DNA of 38,577 nt from JACMPA01 sp035564115 (GTDB taxonomy: Bacteria > Patescibacteriota > Saccharimonadia > Saccharimonadales > UBA4665). Position numbers and translations under genes: made by a program. Shown here in pieces: positions 1 through 7,723 of this stretch. Numbering within the stretch: the stretch's first letter is position 1; the number at the start of each line of letters is the position of its first letter. The notes beneath the pieces were generated by a model, which was given only the letters and a program-made list of their open reading frames with translations, had not been told where the DNA came from and ran no database searches. The stretch covers positions 1-38,577 of the forward strand of contig DATMTN010000001.1 in NCBI GenBank assembly GCA_035564115.1. Direction: 5' to 3'.

Positions 1-78
1 CCAATGCTCTTGTGTATTTTGGCCGTCATAATAGCCGTTATCTATGTATCGTACCAAGTGGTATCGAAACACCAATAA
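1..78 (+). CDS. C-terminal end of a membrane protein (partial)
   Basis: An open frame enters from the left edge in frame 1 and ends at TAA (76-78). The 25 visible residues are mostly hydrophobic (LLCILAVIIAVIYV) and end in a short polar tail SKHQ, as in the last transmembrane helix of an integral membrane protein. Only the tail is present, so no family can be assigned. It is in the same direction as the ATP-grasp gene that follows, but that gene has its own -10 element, so shared transcription is not required. Confidence 0.5.
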   Translation, partial: PMLLCILAVIIAVIYVSYQVVSKHQ

Positions 79-116
79 TTGTAAATTACTAGTAAAAGTG
101 TTATAATTTGGAAAAT

Positions 117-1019
117 ATGAAGAAGTTTTTAGTTATTGGCAGTAAAAGAGCTGACGCGAGCACTATTGAGCCATTGGCGATGATTGCTGAGTACGTTCAG
201 AACACACTGGACGATCCCGAGTATACCGTAGCGCACTGTCAGATAGATGAGCTCGTGCATGTACTCGATGGTGGCATGACCACGGTTTCTGTTGCAGCAA
301 GCGGAAAGCCGTTAGAATCATTTGATTTTGTATGGTTCCGAGGCAAGCTGGCGCCGGCGCTCAATGAGCTGGCGATCGTTGCTCGCTACCTGGAGTCCAA
401 AAACGTACCATATGCCAACCGTAGCTATGCCCAACGCGAACCTTTTGGTAAGCTTGCCCAAATGCACCTGTTGGCACGGTTGGGCCTGCCGTATCCCAAG
501 ACCGTTTCGGCCATTGCCGAGTATATGCCGAGTGCAATCGAGCGAGAGCTTGCTTATCCGATTATCCTGAAGGCAATCCATGCTGGTCATGGCCACAGCA
601 ACTACCTGGTGCGTGATGCTGCCCACCTACAGGAACTCCTCGATGCCGAACCGGACACTGTTTTTGTGGCCCAGACATATGTGCCGAATGATGGTGACTA
701 CCGGGTGCTACTGATCGGGGATGAGTCATTGATTATTCTGCGTCAGGGCTTGCCCGATTCACACCTGAACAACACTTCACAAGGTGGTGGGGCAACACTG
801 GTGGATCAGAAAGATTTTCCAGCCGATATTTTGGCAGACTGCCGCACATTTGCCCAGGCGTGTCACTATGCCATAGCTGGTGTCGACGTAATGTTCGGCA
901 GCGAAGATGGCAAGCCGTATTTCCTAGAGGCAAACTCTCAGCCACAACTGATGTCTGGTGCGTTTACTGCTGAGAAGGCTGTGCTGTTGAAAGAATTCTT
1001 CCTGAGCCAGATGGCTTAG
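117..1019 (+). CDS. ATP-grasp ligase, RimK/glutathione-synthetase-like
   Basis: A 300-residue ATP-grasp protein of the RimK/GshB type, expected to use ATP to join a carboxylate to an amine. The substrate is unknown. Visible family features are the central lysine strand (YPIILKAIHAGHG, about residues 145-160), VAQTYVPNDGDYRVLLIGD, and the metal-binding end GVDVMFGS...YFLEANSQPQL. A TTG at 108 is in frame, but it touches the -10 TATAAT (102-107). ATG 117 lies 9 nt after that hexamer, so I chose it and expect a leaderless or near-leaderless mRNA. The 3' end overlaps the convergent gene by 4 bp. A second ATP-grasp gene follows about 1 kb downstream, which hints at a shared peptide-modification role. 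Confidence 0.8.
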   Translation: MKKFLVIGSKRADASTIEPLAMIAEYVQNTLDDPEYTVAHCQIDELVHVLDGGMTTVSVAASGKPLESFDFVWFRGKLAPALNELAIVARYLESKNVPYANRSYAQREPFGKLAQMHLLARLGLPYPKTVSAIAEYMPSAIERELAYPIILKAIHAGHGHSNYLVRDAAHLQELLDAEPDTVFVAQTYVPNDGDYRVLLIGDESLIILRQGLPDSHLNNTSQGGGATLVDQKDFPADILADCRTFAQACHYAIAGVDVMFGSEDGKPYFLEANSQPQLMSGAFTAEKAVLLKEFFLSQMA

Positions 1020-1942
1020 ACTTTAGGACGATTGGCCATTACAAACAGCACATTACGGTGTTCTGATAAATCGAGCGAGCTGTTGGTCGTCTGGGGGTTT
1101 GTATTATGGCGGTCCACCAGCCAGTCACCCTCAGTTGATACCGATTGGGTGGCCTCTGCCATGATGCGCTCGTGAAGTCTTGACTCGTAGCCGACGAGCT
1201 TGCAGCACACCAAAAACTCAAACTTGTTGTCCAGGTTTATGCCCTCGAAATATGCCTCAATGGTGTCTTCCAGCTCCTTGAGCATAGCGTGATATGTCGG
1301 GCTGTAGTGCTCGGGTAACGTGCGCGCGTAGAACTTGGATTCGCCAATTATGCAGTGCGTGTACAGATAAATGTACAACTGCAGATGAATAGGGTCCGTC
1401 AGGTCGTACTGGGTGGCACCAACTTCTAGGAATTGTGCTGGGTCAAGTGAGGTGTCACTCCTTAGCACTACTCGGTGATACAGATATAAGACGTTGATGG
1501 CATGGGTAGAGAGTATGGCGAGAGCTTCCTTGTCGGCAAGCAATTGCTGCATGAGTTCTTCTAGCTCCTCTTTTGGAAATATCTCGAAAAGCGTCGGGCG
1601 AGCGTCGAGGCCATAGATAGAGTCCAGGAATGTCAGACGGAATAGCACCATCGCTACCGCACGGAGTTTTGGATATTTTTCGAAGTATGGCGCTCGTAGT
1701 TCGGCGGCATTTTTAGAACCGTGATGGATTGTTTTGACCGCTTCATCGTATACTGAGCGCAGTGCGGCTGTAGGGTCGTCATGGTGGGTGACACGCGCTC
1801 GTAATGCAGCTAATTTCTGCTCACCAAACTGGTCAGCCGACCACAGGAACAGGCGCGAAGCAAAATGGAGCTGCTTGTCTGCGCTGAGCTCATCGAAGTG
1901 TTCACAGTAATAGCGATAAACGGTATTGCTTAAGTCGTTCAT
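1016..1942 (-). CDS. Unknown soluble protein between two ATP-grasp genes
   Basis: A 308-residue protein that I do not recognise. It is rich in Leu, Glu, His and Tyr and looks mostly alpha-helical, with stretches such as KEELEELMQQLLADKEALAIL. There is no signal peptide or clear membrane span. It lies opposite and between two ATP-grasp ligases, overlapping the end of the first by 4 bp and diverging from the second. Upstream on the minus strand are TAGAAT and TATAAC, 10 and 4 nt before ATG, with no Shine-Dalgarno sequence, so the message is probably leaderless. A role as substrate or partner of the ligases is speculation from position only. Confidence 0.7.
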   Translation of the reverse strand: MNDLSNTVYRYYCEHFDELSADKQLHFASRLFLWSADQFGEQKLAALRARVTHHDDPTAALRSVYDEAVKTIHHGSKNAAELRAPYFEKYPKLRAVAMVLFRLTFLDSIYGLDARPTLFEIFPKEELEELMQQLLADKEALAILSTHAINVLYLYHRVVLRSDTSLDPAQFLEVGATQYDLTDPIHLQLYIYLYTHCIIGESKFYARTLPEHYSPTYHAMLKELEDTIEAYFEGINLDNKFEFLVCCKLVGYESRLHERIMAEATQSVSTEGDWLVDRHNTNPQTTNSSLDLSEHRNVLFVMANRPKV

Positions 1943-1990
1943 TTATGTTATAATTCTAGTATTATCAATCAACATATATAAGCATACAGT

Positions 1991-3397
1991 ATGGCAGCAC
2001 GCAAACCACTCACTATCATCGGTCGAGCAGAGAAGATTGATCTGCGCGATTTTAGTTTAATGGACATTCCAGCCAAGGTTGACACCGGTGCCGACTCAAG
2101 TTCACTGTGGGTGAGCAACGTCGAAGAACGTGAAGACGGGTTATATTTCGTACTATTCGGGCCAGATAGTGAATACTACACGGGCCAGGAGCAGCACTTT
2201 ACCAAGCCTGATTACGAGCTGACGCGTGTCGCCAACTCGTTTGGCCAGAAAGAACTGCGCTACAAGGTTAAGCTGCGTATTACGCTCAAAGATCGCCAGC
2301 TTCGCGCCAGCTTCACGCTATCCGATCGCTCGCTCAAAACCTATCCAATCTTGCTGGGCCGCAAGCTGCTACATGGTAAGTTTCTGGTGGATGTTGCCGA
2401 CGGTGATCCGCTACACGAAGCTGAACGCGAGAAAGCCGAGCAGTTGAAGCGTGACCTTGCAAAAGTAATAACGCCTAAGTCCAGCGGTAACGGTCTGAAA
2501 ATTGCTATTTTATCCAAAGGTCCAGGTAACTACTCTACGAAACGCCTGAAGGAAGAAGCGCTGGCTCGTGGCCACGAAGTCCGGGTTATTAACTATGCCA
2601 AGTGTTATGTGACGCTCGAGAGCAACAAGCCGGTGGTGCGCTACGAAGGTGAATCACTTCATGATATCGATGTGGTTATTCCACGTATCGCTGCGAATCT
2701 GACCAGCTACGGCGGCTCTATCGTACGCCAGTTCGAAATGCAGAATGTGTTTACGACTACGACATCTATCGCCCTCGTTCGTTCGCGTGACAAATTGCGT
2801 AGTACACAGCTGCTGGCCAAGGCTGGTGTTGGTGTACCAAAGACCGTCTTTGCGCGTGAAACTGCCGACCTAGATGACGTGCTCGACCAGGTAGGTGGTG
2901 CGCCAGTAATCATTAAAGTGGCTCGTGGTACGCATGGTAATGGTGTTGTGCTAGCCGAGACCAAGAAAGCTGCCAAGGCGGTAATGCAAGCCTTCTACGT
3001 GGAAGGTGTGAGCTTTATCGTGCAGGAATTTGTAGCCGAGAGTGCCGGTACGGACATTCGCGCCTTTGTTGTCAACGGTAAAGTTGTGGCAAGCATGCAG
3101 CGCCAGAGTCTGGACGACGACTTCCGCTCTAACCTCCACCAAGGCGGTAGCGGTACACCAGTTAAGCTAACTGAAGATGAGCGCAAGACCGCCCAGCGAG
3201 CTGCCAAGGCTATGGGCCTCCCAATCTGTGGTGTCGACATGATGCGCAGTGAGCGCGGCCCACTAGTGCTAGAGGTAAACTCGAGCCCTGGTTTCGGTAT
3301 CGAGAAGGTCACCGACAGAAACGTCGCCGCCAAGATTATCGACTATGTCGAGCAGGCCGCCAAAGCTGGTCGCCGCAAAGACAAAGTCGGCGCCTAA
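1991..3397 (+). CDS. rimK: RimB-like retropepsin-fold protease domain fused to RimK glutamate ligase
   Basis: A 468-residue two-domain protein. Residues 1 to about 145 match the RimB/ATP-dependent Zn protease family (PF05618), with the retropepsin-like core AKVDTGADSSSLW and the later ILLGRKLLHGKFLVDV. Residues about 165-460 are a RimK ATP-grasp ligase: LKIAILSKGPGNYSTKRL, VIPRIAANLTSYGGSIVRQF, VVIIKVARG-type ATP lysine, GVDMMRSERGPLVLEVNSSPG. In known Rim systems RimK adds glutamates to ribosomal protein S6 and RimB trims them; having both in one chain would couple addition and removal. The start follows TATAAG (1977-1982) by 8 nt without a Shine-Dalgarno sequence. S6 as substrate is inferred from the family only. 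Confidence 0.88.
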   Translation: MAARKPLTIIGRAEKIDLRDFSLMDIPAKVDTGADSSSLWVSNVEEREDGLYFVLFGPDSEYYTGQEQHFTKPDYELTRVANSFGQKELRYKVKLRITLKDRQLRASFTLSDRSLKTYPILLGRKLLHGKFLVDVADGDPLHEAEREKAEQLKRDLAKVITPKSSGNGLKIAILSKGPGNYSTKRLKEEALARGHEVRVINYAKCYVTLESNKPVVRYEGESLHDIDVVIPRIAANLTSYGGSIVRQFEMQNVFTTTTSIALVRSRDKLRSTQLLAKAGVGVPKTVFARETADLDDVLDQVGGAPVIIKVARGTHGNGVVLAETKKAAKAVMQAFYVEGVSFIVQEFVAESAGTDIRAFVVNGKVVASMQRQSLDDDFRSNLHQGGSGTPVKLTEDERKTAQRAAKAMGLPICGVDMMRSERGPLVLEVNSSPGFGIEKVTDRNVAAKIIDYVEQAAKAGRRKDKVGA

Positions 3398-3420
3398 GAC
3401 GCTCATGCTATAGTGGTGGT

Positions 3421-3909
3421 ATGCCACTAGCAGTTCTTATTGGTCTCGTTGCTGTTCCGATTGTGCTCTTGTTCTTTCTGCGGGTGAACGCTGCCTTTGT
3501 ATTTCTGAGCCTATGTCTGGGTAGTGTACTCGTGCAGTTTGCCGGTGATGACGCTGCTTCAATCGTGACCGGAGCCAGTACCGGTGCCCATGTCACAGAA
3601 AGTACTATCAAGCTCGGACTGCTCGTTGCACCGGCCGTGCTGACTATCTTGTTCATGATGGGTACGGTGAAAGGCAATAAGAAGTTCCTAAATCTATTAC
3701 CGGCTGCGGCAACCGGCCTATTGGTGGCGCTCCTGGCAGTACCACAGTTGGCGCCAGGGTTGGCAAGCAACATCCAGAGTCTTTCGGCCTGGCAGAGTGT
3801 GCAGCAAGTACAATCAGGTGTTGTGGCCGCGAGCACGCTGGTGTGTCTCATATTCCTCTGGTCAAGCCGACCGAAGCACGACGAAAAGGGCAAAAAACAC
3901 AAACACTAA
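3421..3909 (+). CDS. Small multi-pass membrane protein, unknown function
   Basis: A 162-residue protein with four or five hydrophobic segments (LAVLIGLVAVPIVLLFFL, AAFVFLSLCLGSVLVQF, LGLLVAPAVLTILFMMG, LLPAAATGLLVALLAVP, VVAASTLVCLIFLW) and a basic, lysine/histidine-rich cytoplasmic-looking tail. No catalytic motif is visible and I cannot name a family. ATG follows the extended -10 TGC-TATAGT (3409-3414) by 6 nt with no Shine-Dalgarno sequence, so it probably has its own leaderless transcript despite starting only 23 nt after the RimB-RimK gene. Confidence 0.7.
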   Translation: MPLAVLIGLVAVPIVLLFFLRVNAAFVFLSLCLGSVLVQFAGDDAASIVTGASTGAHVTESTIKLGLLVAPAVLTILFMMGTVKGNKKFLNLLPAAATGLLVALLAVPQLAPGLASNIQSLSAWQSVQQVQSGVVAASTLVCLIFLWSSRPKHDEKGKKHKH

Positions 3910-3956
3910 GTGAGCAAAGTTACAGTCAATGCGGCTGCGCTTGCTACAATCAGGGC

Positions 3957-4562
3957 ATGAGAAAAATTATCGTACTATCATTCATATCACTTGACGGTGT
4001 TATGCAGGCACCCGGTGGCCCAGAAGAAGATCCGAGCAGTAATTTTAAGTATGGTGGCTGGACGGCTCCGTATTTTGACGAAGCGAGTGGCCAAGTGATG
4101 GCTAAACAGATGGGGCAGCCCTTTGATCTGTTGCTGGGCCGCAAGACGTACGAAATATTTGCGGGCTACTGGCCACAGCACGACAACGAAGTCGGTAAGC
4201 CACTTAATGGGGCCACAAAGTATGTTGCCTCAAACACCGATGTTGATACTAGCTGGGAGAAGACGGTCAAACTCAGTGGTGATGTCGTATCGGCACTCCG
4301 AGAACTGAAGGCGTCGGACGGACCAATGCTCCAGGTGCATGGTAGCGGTAACTTTATCCAGACACTGCTGCAGAACGACTTAGTGGATGAGCTGTGGCTG
4401 AAGATTTTTCCTGTTACACTGGGCAACGGCAAGAAACTCTTTGCCGAGGGTACCATTCCGGCCGCTTTTAAGCTCGCAGAGTCATCTGTTACGCCGAGCG
4501 GGATTATCATTGCCAACTACGAGCGTGATGGCGACGTCCAGACGGGGACAGTCGGCGAGTAG
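3957..4562 (+). CDS. RibD C-terminal / dihydrofolate-reductase-like protein
   Basis: A 201-residue protein with the RibD_C/DHFR fold signature: the opening RKIIVLSFISLDGVMQAPGG, then DLLLGRKTYEIFAGYWP, and the NADPH-site-like MLQVHGSGNFIQTLL followed by LVDELWLKIFPVTLGNGKKLF. Family members are NADPH-dependent reductases, most of them with unknown substrates. An upstream extension to 3843 exists in frame, but ATG 3957 opens the conserved domain and lies exactly 6 nt after the extended -10 TGC-TACAAT (3945-3950), so it is the likely leaderless start. The neighbours do not point to folate or riboflavin synthesis, so the specific reaction stays open. Confidence 0.85.
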   Translation: MRKIIVLSFISLDGVMQAPGGPEEDPSSNFKYGGWTAPYFDEASGQVMAKQMGQPFDLLLGRKTYEIFAGYWPQHDNEVGKPLNGATKYVASNTDVDTSWEKTVKLSGDVVSALRELKASDGPMLQVHGSGNFIQTLLQNDLVDELWLKIFPVTLGNGKKLFAEGTIPAAFKLAESSVTPSGIIIANYERDGDVQTGTVGE

Positions 4563-4566
4563 AATA

Positions 4567-4595
4567 TTGCCAAGACAGGGGTGAACTGTTACACT
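4567..4595 (+). promoter_or_regulatory. Sigma70-type promoter of the RNA/tRNA-Lys unit
   Basis: TTGCCA (4567-4572) and TACACT (4590-4595) are separated by exactly 17 bp. Transcription is expected to start near 4602, well before tRNA-Lys at 4739, so the primary transcript should include about 137 nt of structured RNA. Confidence 0.6.
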
Positions 4596-4601
4596 TAACG
4601 C

Positions 4602-4738
4602 CGTTACCCGCGTCCGGAATCCAAAATTTCAATCCAAGGAGCGAAAGCGACTGAATGGAATTTTGTAAGGACGACCGTAGCCATAAGTCGAAGTTTTTAC
4701 CGGAAGGTAAAACGAGACAGAGGCGTACGGGAGGACGT
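4602..4738 (+). ncRNA. Candidate structured RNA preceding tRNA-Lys
   Basis: This stretch has no plausible ORF but strong pairing potential. CCCGCGTCC (4607-4615) can pair over 9 bp, with one G-U, with GGACGTGGG (4733-4741), enclosing the whole element. Inside are a hairpin with CAAAATT (4622-4628) against AATTTTG (4649-4655), which surrounds a GCGAAAGC mini-hairpin, a CGAC/GTCG stem near 4670-4690, and a clean TTTTACC-GGAA-GGTAAAA tetraloop hairpin (4695-4712). The closing stem reaches the first bases of tRNA-Lys. I compared it by eye with SRP RNA, RNase P, tmRNA and 6S hallmarks and found no match. It may be an independent small RNA or a processed tRNA leader. Confidence 0.5.
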
Positions 4739-4815
4739 GGGCCCATAGCTCAGTAGGTTAGAGCAGCGGCCTTTTAAGCCGCGTGTCGTGGGTTCGAATC
4801 CCACTGGGCCCTCCA
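4739..4815 (+). tRNA. tRNA-Lys(UUU)
   Basis: A 77-nt cloverleaf with acceptor GGGCCCA/TGGGCCC, D-arm AGCTCAGTAGGTTAGAGC, anticodon stem GCGGC/GCCGC around loop CTTTTAA (anticodon UUU), T-arm GTGGGTTCGAATCCCAC and an encoded CCA (4813-4815). The discriminator base before CCA is T (4812), which is unusual for a bacterial lysine tRNA, where a purine is typical. Confidence 0.95.
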
Positions 4816-4832
4816 AGCATAAGCAGTACCTA

Positions 4833-4854
4833 AGACTCCTCCAGGAGTCTTTTT
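4833..4854 (+). terminator. Rho-independent terminator after tRNA-Lys
   Basis: Perfect 8-bp stem AGACTCCT/AGGAGTCT with a 2-nt CC loop, followed by TTTT. It ends the structured RNA and tRNA-Lys unit. Confidence 0.85.
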
Positions 4855-4862
4855 GCTTAGCA

Positions 4863-4891
4863 TGGACAAATTTATCTACAAATGCTATAAT
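4863..4891 (+). promoter_or_regulatory. Consensus-like promoter of the following unknown gene
   Basis: TGGACA (4863-4868), a 17-bp spacer and TATAAT (4886-4891), the latter preceded by TGC (extended -10). It should give a short leader of about 20 nt carrying the weak Shine-Dalgarno AAGGA (4904-4908) before ATG 4918. Confidence 0.65.
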
Positions 4892-4917
4892 ATTACAAAT
4901 ATCAAGGATTTGAGCTG

Positions 4918-5580
4918 ATGATTAACCCCCAAGAACTAGTAAGTGCTGTCGACTTTAGGACTGATTTTGACCCTAACGTACTCCAATACAATGAGGGCCT
5001 AGGCTTTCTACAAGTGAATCCTGTCGAAACAGCATTGGGCGGCCTGCGATTACTTGGCTTTGCCACACCACTAGGCGAGGGGCCAGGTGATATGGATATG
5101 AGTGATGTCGTGCATCCGCTAACTCGATTCGCCGACTTGCTAGCTGCACAACGTACAATAGACGAGCAGGGCAAGGGTGTTGGTCCCCGTATGCACAACG
5201 TACGTGAAGCCTTCGGGGGAGCTAAGGTTAGGCCTGTAACTATTGGCGTATACACGTTTGATATTAATCCAAGCAATTTGCTCGATGGTCGCACTACTCA
5301 AGGTGGCAAAGTAGCTCGTATCGGCCGTCACGCCGGTCGTATCCTGCGTTCTAAACTGAGCGGCCTTGAATCAGTGGTGGCAGACATACATGACTCATAC
5401 GACCAGGCCCTAAATACTGGTGAGTTAGACGCCGTTGAGTTAGAGGTACCTCCGCATCCTAGGATGCGCCAGACTAAGCATGGTGTCGAAACTCCTGCTG
5501 GGATTACGCCAGCCTTCATAATTATTCGTAATCCTAACATCTTGCTACATAAAGTCGGTGAGACTGACGCACCCTGGTAG
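4918..5580 (+). CDS. Unknown soluble protein
   Basis: A 220-residue protein that I do not recognise. It has no signal peptide, membrane segment or obvious catalytic motif. Its composition is balanced and globular, with a basic central part (GGKVARIGRHAGRILRSKLSG) and a Pro/Arg-rich stretch near the C-terminus. The gene is monocistronic: it has its own strong promoter (4863-4891), a leader with an AAGGA Shine-Dalgarno sequence 9 nt before ATG, and a terminator at 5672-5694. This makes it a regulated or well expressed stand-alone gene, but no function can be inferred. Confidence 0.65.
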   Translation: MINPQELVSAVDFRTDFDPNVLQYNEGLGFLQVNPVETALGGLRLLGFATPLGEGPGDMDMSDVVHPLTRFADLLAAQRTIDEQGKGVGPRMHNVREAFGGAKVRPVTIGVYTFDINPSNLLDGRTTQGGKVARIGRHAGRILRSKLSGLESVVADIHDSYDQALNTGELDAVELEVPPHPRMRQTKHGVETPAGITPAFIIIRNPNILLHKVGETDAPW

Positions 5581-5671
5581 TGCTTAGGGCAAAGTGCCGA
5601 AGATCCTGTTCAAGTACTAGCCTCCAGCGTCTAAACTCTTCGTAAATAGGTGCTAACATTTCAACAAAAGA

Positions 5672-5694
5672 CCTCCGTGAAAACGGGGGCTTTT
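5672..5694 (+). terminator. Rho-independent terminator
   Basis: CCTCCGT (5672-5678) pairs with ACGGGGG (5683-5689), including one T-G pair, around a GAAA loop and is followed by CTTTT. The 5581-5781 gap otherwise holds only the promoter of the next gene (TGC-TATAGG, 5755-5760). Confidence 0.75.
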
Positions 5695-5781
5695 GTATGC
5701 AAGCGGTGCGCTTATGGCATATCTTACTGTCGCCTAGAATGAATTTTCGTATGCTATAGGCAGTTAACATGGAGGTTAGAC

Positions 5782-6183
5782 ATGGCAACACACGTACAAC
5801 ATATTCGCAGGGTTAACGATGCAGGCGCGATGGATAATCGAGCTGTCATGGAAGATGATACGAGGACAGAAATAGTCGAAGAGAGCCCCGGGGTACTCGC
5901 TTCGCGTGTGGTTTGGTTTGTAGCTGGAGTGATTATTGCACTTCTGGCATTCCGCTTCGTCTTGATGTTGGCTGGAGCCAACCGTGGGAGCGGTTTCGTA
6001 GACTTCATCTATAACGTTAGTTATCCGTTCGCGGCACCATTCTTTGGGATCTTTAACTACCACACTACCTACGGGACGTCACGAATTGAGCTAACCACAC
6101 TGGTTGCGATAGCAGTTTACGCCTTGATTGCCTGGGGTATTGAGCGCCTACTGACAATTCGTCGCCCCCGCACCACTGTCTAG
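5782..6183 (+). CDS. YggT-family-like membrane protein
   Basis: A 133-residue protein. About 38 hydrophilic, acidic residues are followed by two or three membrane segments (WFVAGVIIALLAFRFVLMLAG, LTTLVAIAVYALIAWGIERLL). The arrangement FRFVLMLAGAN...FVDFIYNVSYPFAAPFFGIF is typical of YggT-like proteins, which are small integral membrane proteins with poorly defined roles. The extended -10 TGC-TATAGG (5755-5760) and a good Shine-Dalgarno GGAGG 6-7 nt before ATG give a short conventional leader. The long acidic N-terminal extension is unlike classical YggT, so the family call is moderate. Confidence 0.65.
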   Translation: MATHVQHIRRVNDAGAMDNRAVMEDDTRTEIVEESPGVLASRVVWFVAGVIIALLAFRFVLMLAGANRGSGFVDFIYNVSYPFAAPFFGIFNYHTTYGTSRIELTTLVAIAVYALIAWGIERLLTIRRPRTTV

Positions 6184-6232
6184 ATTGCTGCTCATGGTTT
6201 AAGCCGAAGCCTCTGCTACAATTCGCGCCAGT

Positions 6233-7723
6233 ATGGCGCGGCAGGGAAATAGTCGGAAAATACGTCGGACAACACTAGTATTTAGTGTATGCCTGGCATT
6301 CCTTATCGGCATAGGACTGGCCCAGAGGTTGCGGGTACCAACGCTGTGGCCAGTCCTTTTTATCTCATTATTATTGAGTCTACGCCGACGCTCTCTGTGG
6401 ACACTTGTTTGGTTGGTCCTGTTTGGGCTGGGTGCTGGTCTGTGGCGTGGTAGTCTGTATCAGGCCAAGCTGGCACAGTTCGACCACTACTACAATCACA
6501 AGGTAACAATTACAGCGGTGGCAAGTCAGGATGCCGCATACAACAAGTACAAGCAGCTGACGTTCGATGCCAAGAACATCGTAGTCGAGGATACTGGCCA
6601 GCGGCTGACGGGCAAAGTGAGTATTGCAGGGTTTGGCTTGAATGCCGTCTTTGCCGGTGATGAAGTTAAAGTAGCAGGTACGCTGAAGTCATCGCTCGGT
6701 TCCTACCAGGGCCGGATGAGCTATGCCCAGCTTACCCTCGTAGCGCACCACAATTCTCTCGTAAGCGATTTGCGCCGACGATTCACGTCCGGGGTACAGT
6801 CGGCACTCCCCGAGCCACTCGCGTCGTTCGGTATGGGGCTGCTGATAGGCCAGCGTAATACGTTGCCAACAGAGGTGTCGCAGGCGCTGTTAATGGTCGG
6901 CCTGACGCATATCATCGCCGTGAGCGGGTATAACCTAACAATCTTGCTCAGAAGTGCTGACAAAGTAGCAGGGAAGCAGTCGCGGCGCATGAAGCTGCTG
7001 TTTTCGTTTGGACTGGTAGCAGTGTTCTTGTTGTTCGCTGGCACGAGCGCGAGCATTGTGCGTGCCGCTATAGTTAGCATGTTAAGTATTATGACAGGCT
7101 ACTACGGGCGGCGATTCAAACCGCTCGTATTAATACTGCTGGCAGCTGCCATCACGGGGTATGCAAACCCATACTATGTCTGGTCGGATACGAGCTGGTA
7201 CCTTTCCTTCTTGGCTTTTTACGGTGTGATGATTTTGGCCCCCATGATTCAGGGCCATTGGCGCAAGAAGTGGCGTGAATCGCTCGTAGCCAGCGTGGCG
7301 CTGGAAAGCATTTGCGCCGAGCTCATGACGTTGCCGTTCATATTGCACACGTTCGGACAGATGTCGTTTATCGGCTTGGTGGCAAACGTGCTGGTCGTGG
7401 CGCTGGTGCCCCTCGCTATGTTGCTGACGCTTGGTGCAGGCTTAGCAGGCATGTTCGCTGCACCGATTGTCGGCTGGCTGGCTTGGCCAGCACGTATTCT
7501 GCTGACCTACATGCTGGATATCGCGACGATGCTTAGCCGTTTACCGCATGTGTTTGCACAAAATATCGGCTTTACAATCTGGCAGATGCTTGCGAGCTAT
7601 GTCCTGATAGGGTTTGTTTCAGTTGCCCTCCACAGGAAGACAAAACGGCACAAACATGCTACAATAACAGATAAGGAAACGAAGGAATTAGATGTCAGGT
7701 CACTCCAAATGGTCCACAATTAA
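6233..7723 (+). CDS. comEC: ComEC/Rec2 DNA-uptake channel without hydrolase domain
   Basis: A 496-residue polytopic membrane protein. Residues 10-70 hold N-terminal helices, about 75-165 a DUF4131-like soluble part, and 185-480 the Competence domain with the diagnostic segment LMVGLTHIIAVSGYNLTILL and many helices. ComEC carries one DNA strand through the cytoplasmic membrane during transformation. Full-length homologues of about 750 residues also carry a metallo-beta-lactamase-like domain, which is absent here: the protein ends in a short basic tail. ATG follows the extended -10 TGC-TACAAT (6217-6222) by 10 nt with no Shine-Dalgarno sequence. The last 32 nt overlap yebC, and the yebC promoter lies inside this gene. 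A pilus cluster about 6 kb away fits a DNA uptake role. Confidence 0.9.
   Translation: MARQGNSRKIRRTTLVFSVCLAFLIGIGLAQRLRVPTLWPVLFISLLLSLRRRSLWTLVWLVLFGLGAGLWRGSLYQAKLAQFDHYYNHKVTITAVASQDAAYNKYKQLTFDAKNIVVEDTGQRLTGKVSIAGFGLNAVFAGDEVKVAGTLKSSLGSYQGRMSYAQLTLVAHHNSLVSDLRRRFTSGVQSALPEPLASFGMGLLIGQRNTLPTEVSQALLMVGLTHIIAVSGYNLTILLRSADKVAGKQSRRMKLLFSFGLVAVFLLFAGTSASIVRAAIVSMLSIMTGYYGRRFKPLVLILLAAAITGYANPYYVWSDTSWYLSFLAFYGVMILAPMIQGHWRKKWRESLVASVALESICAELMTLPFILHTFGQMSFIGLVANVLVVALVPLAMLLTLGAGLAGMFAAPIVGWLAWPARILLTYMLDIATMLSRLPHVFAQNIGFTIWQMLASYVLIGFVSVALHRKTKRHKHATITDKETKELDVRSLQMVHN

Noticed and set aside
4507..4746. 79-residue minus-strand frame over the tRNA-Lys leader
   Set aside because: It runs through the structured RNA and into the tRNA; there is no promoter or conserved-looking protein.
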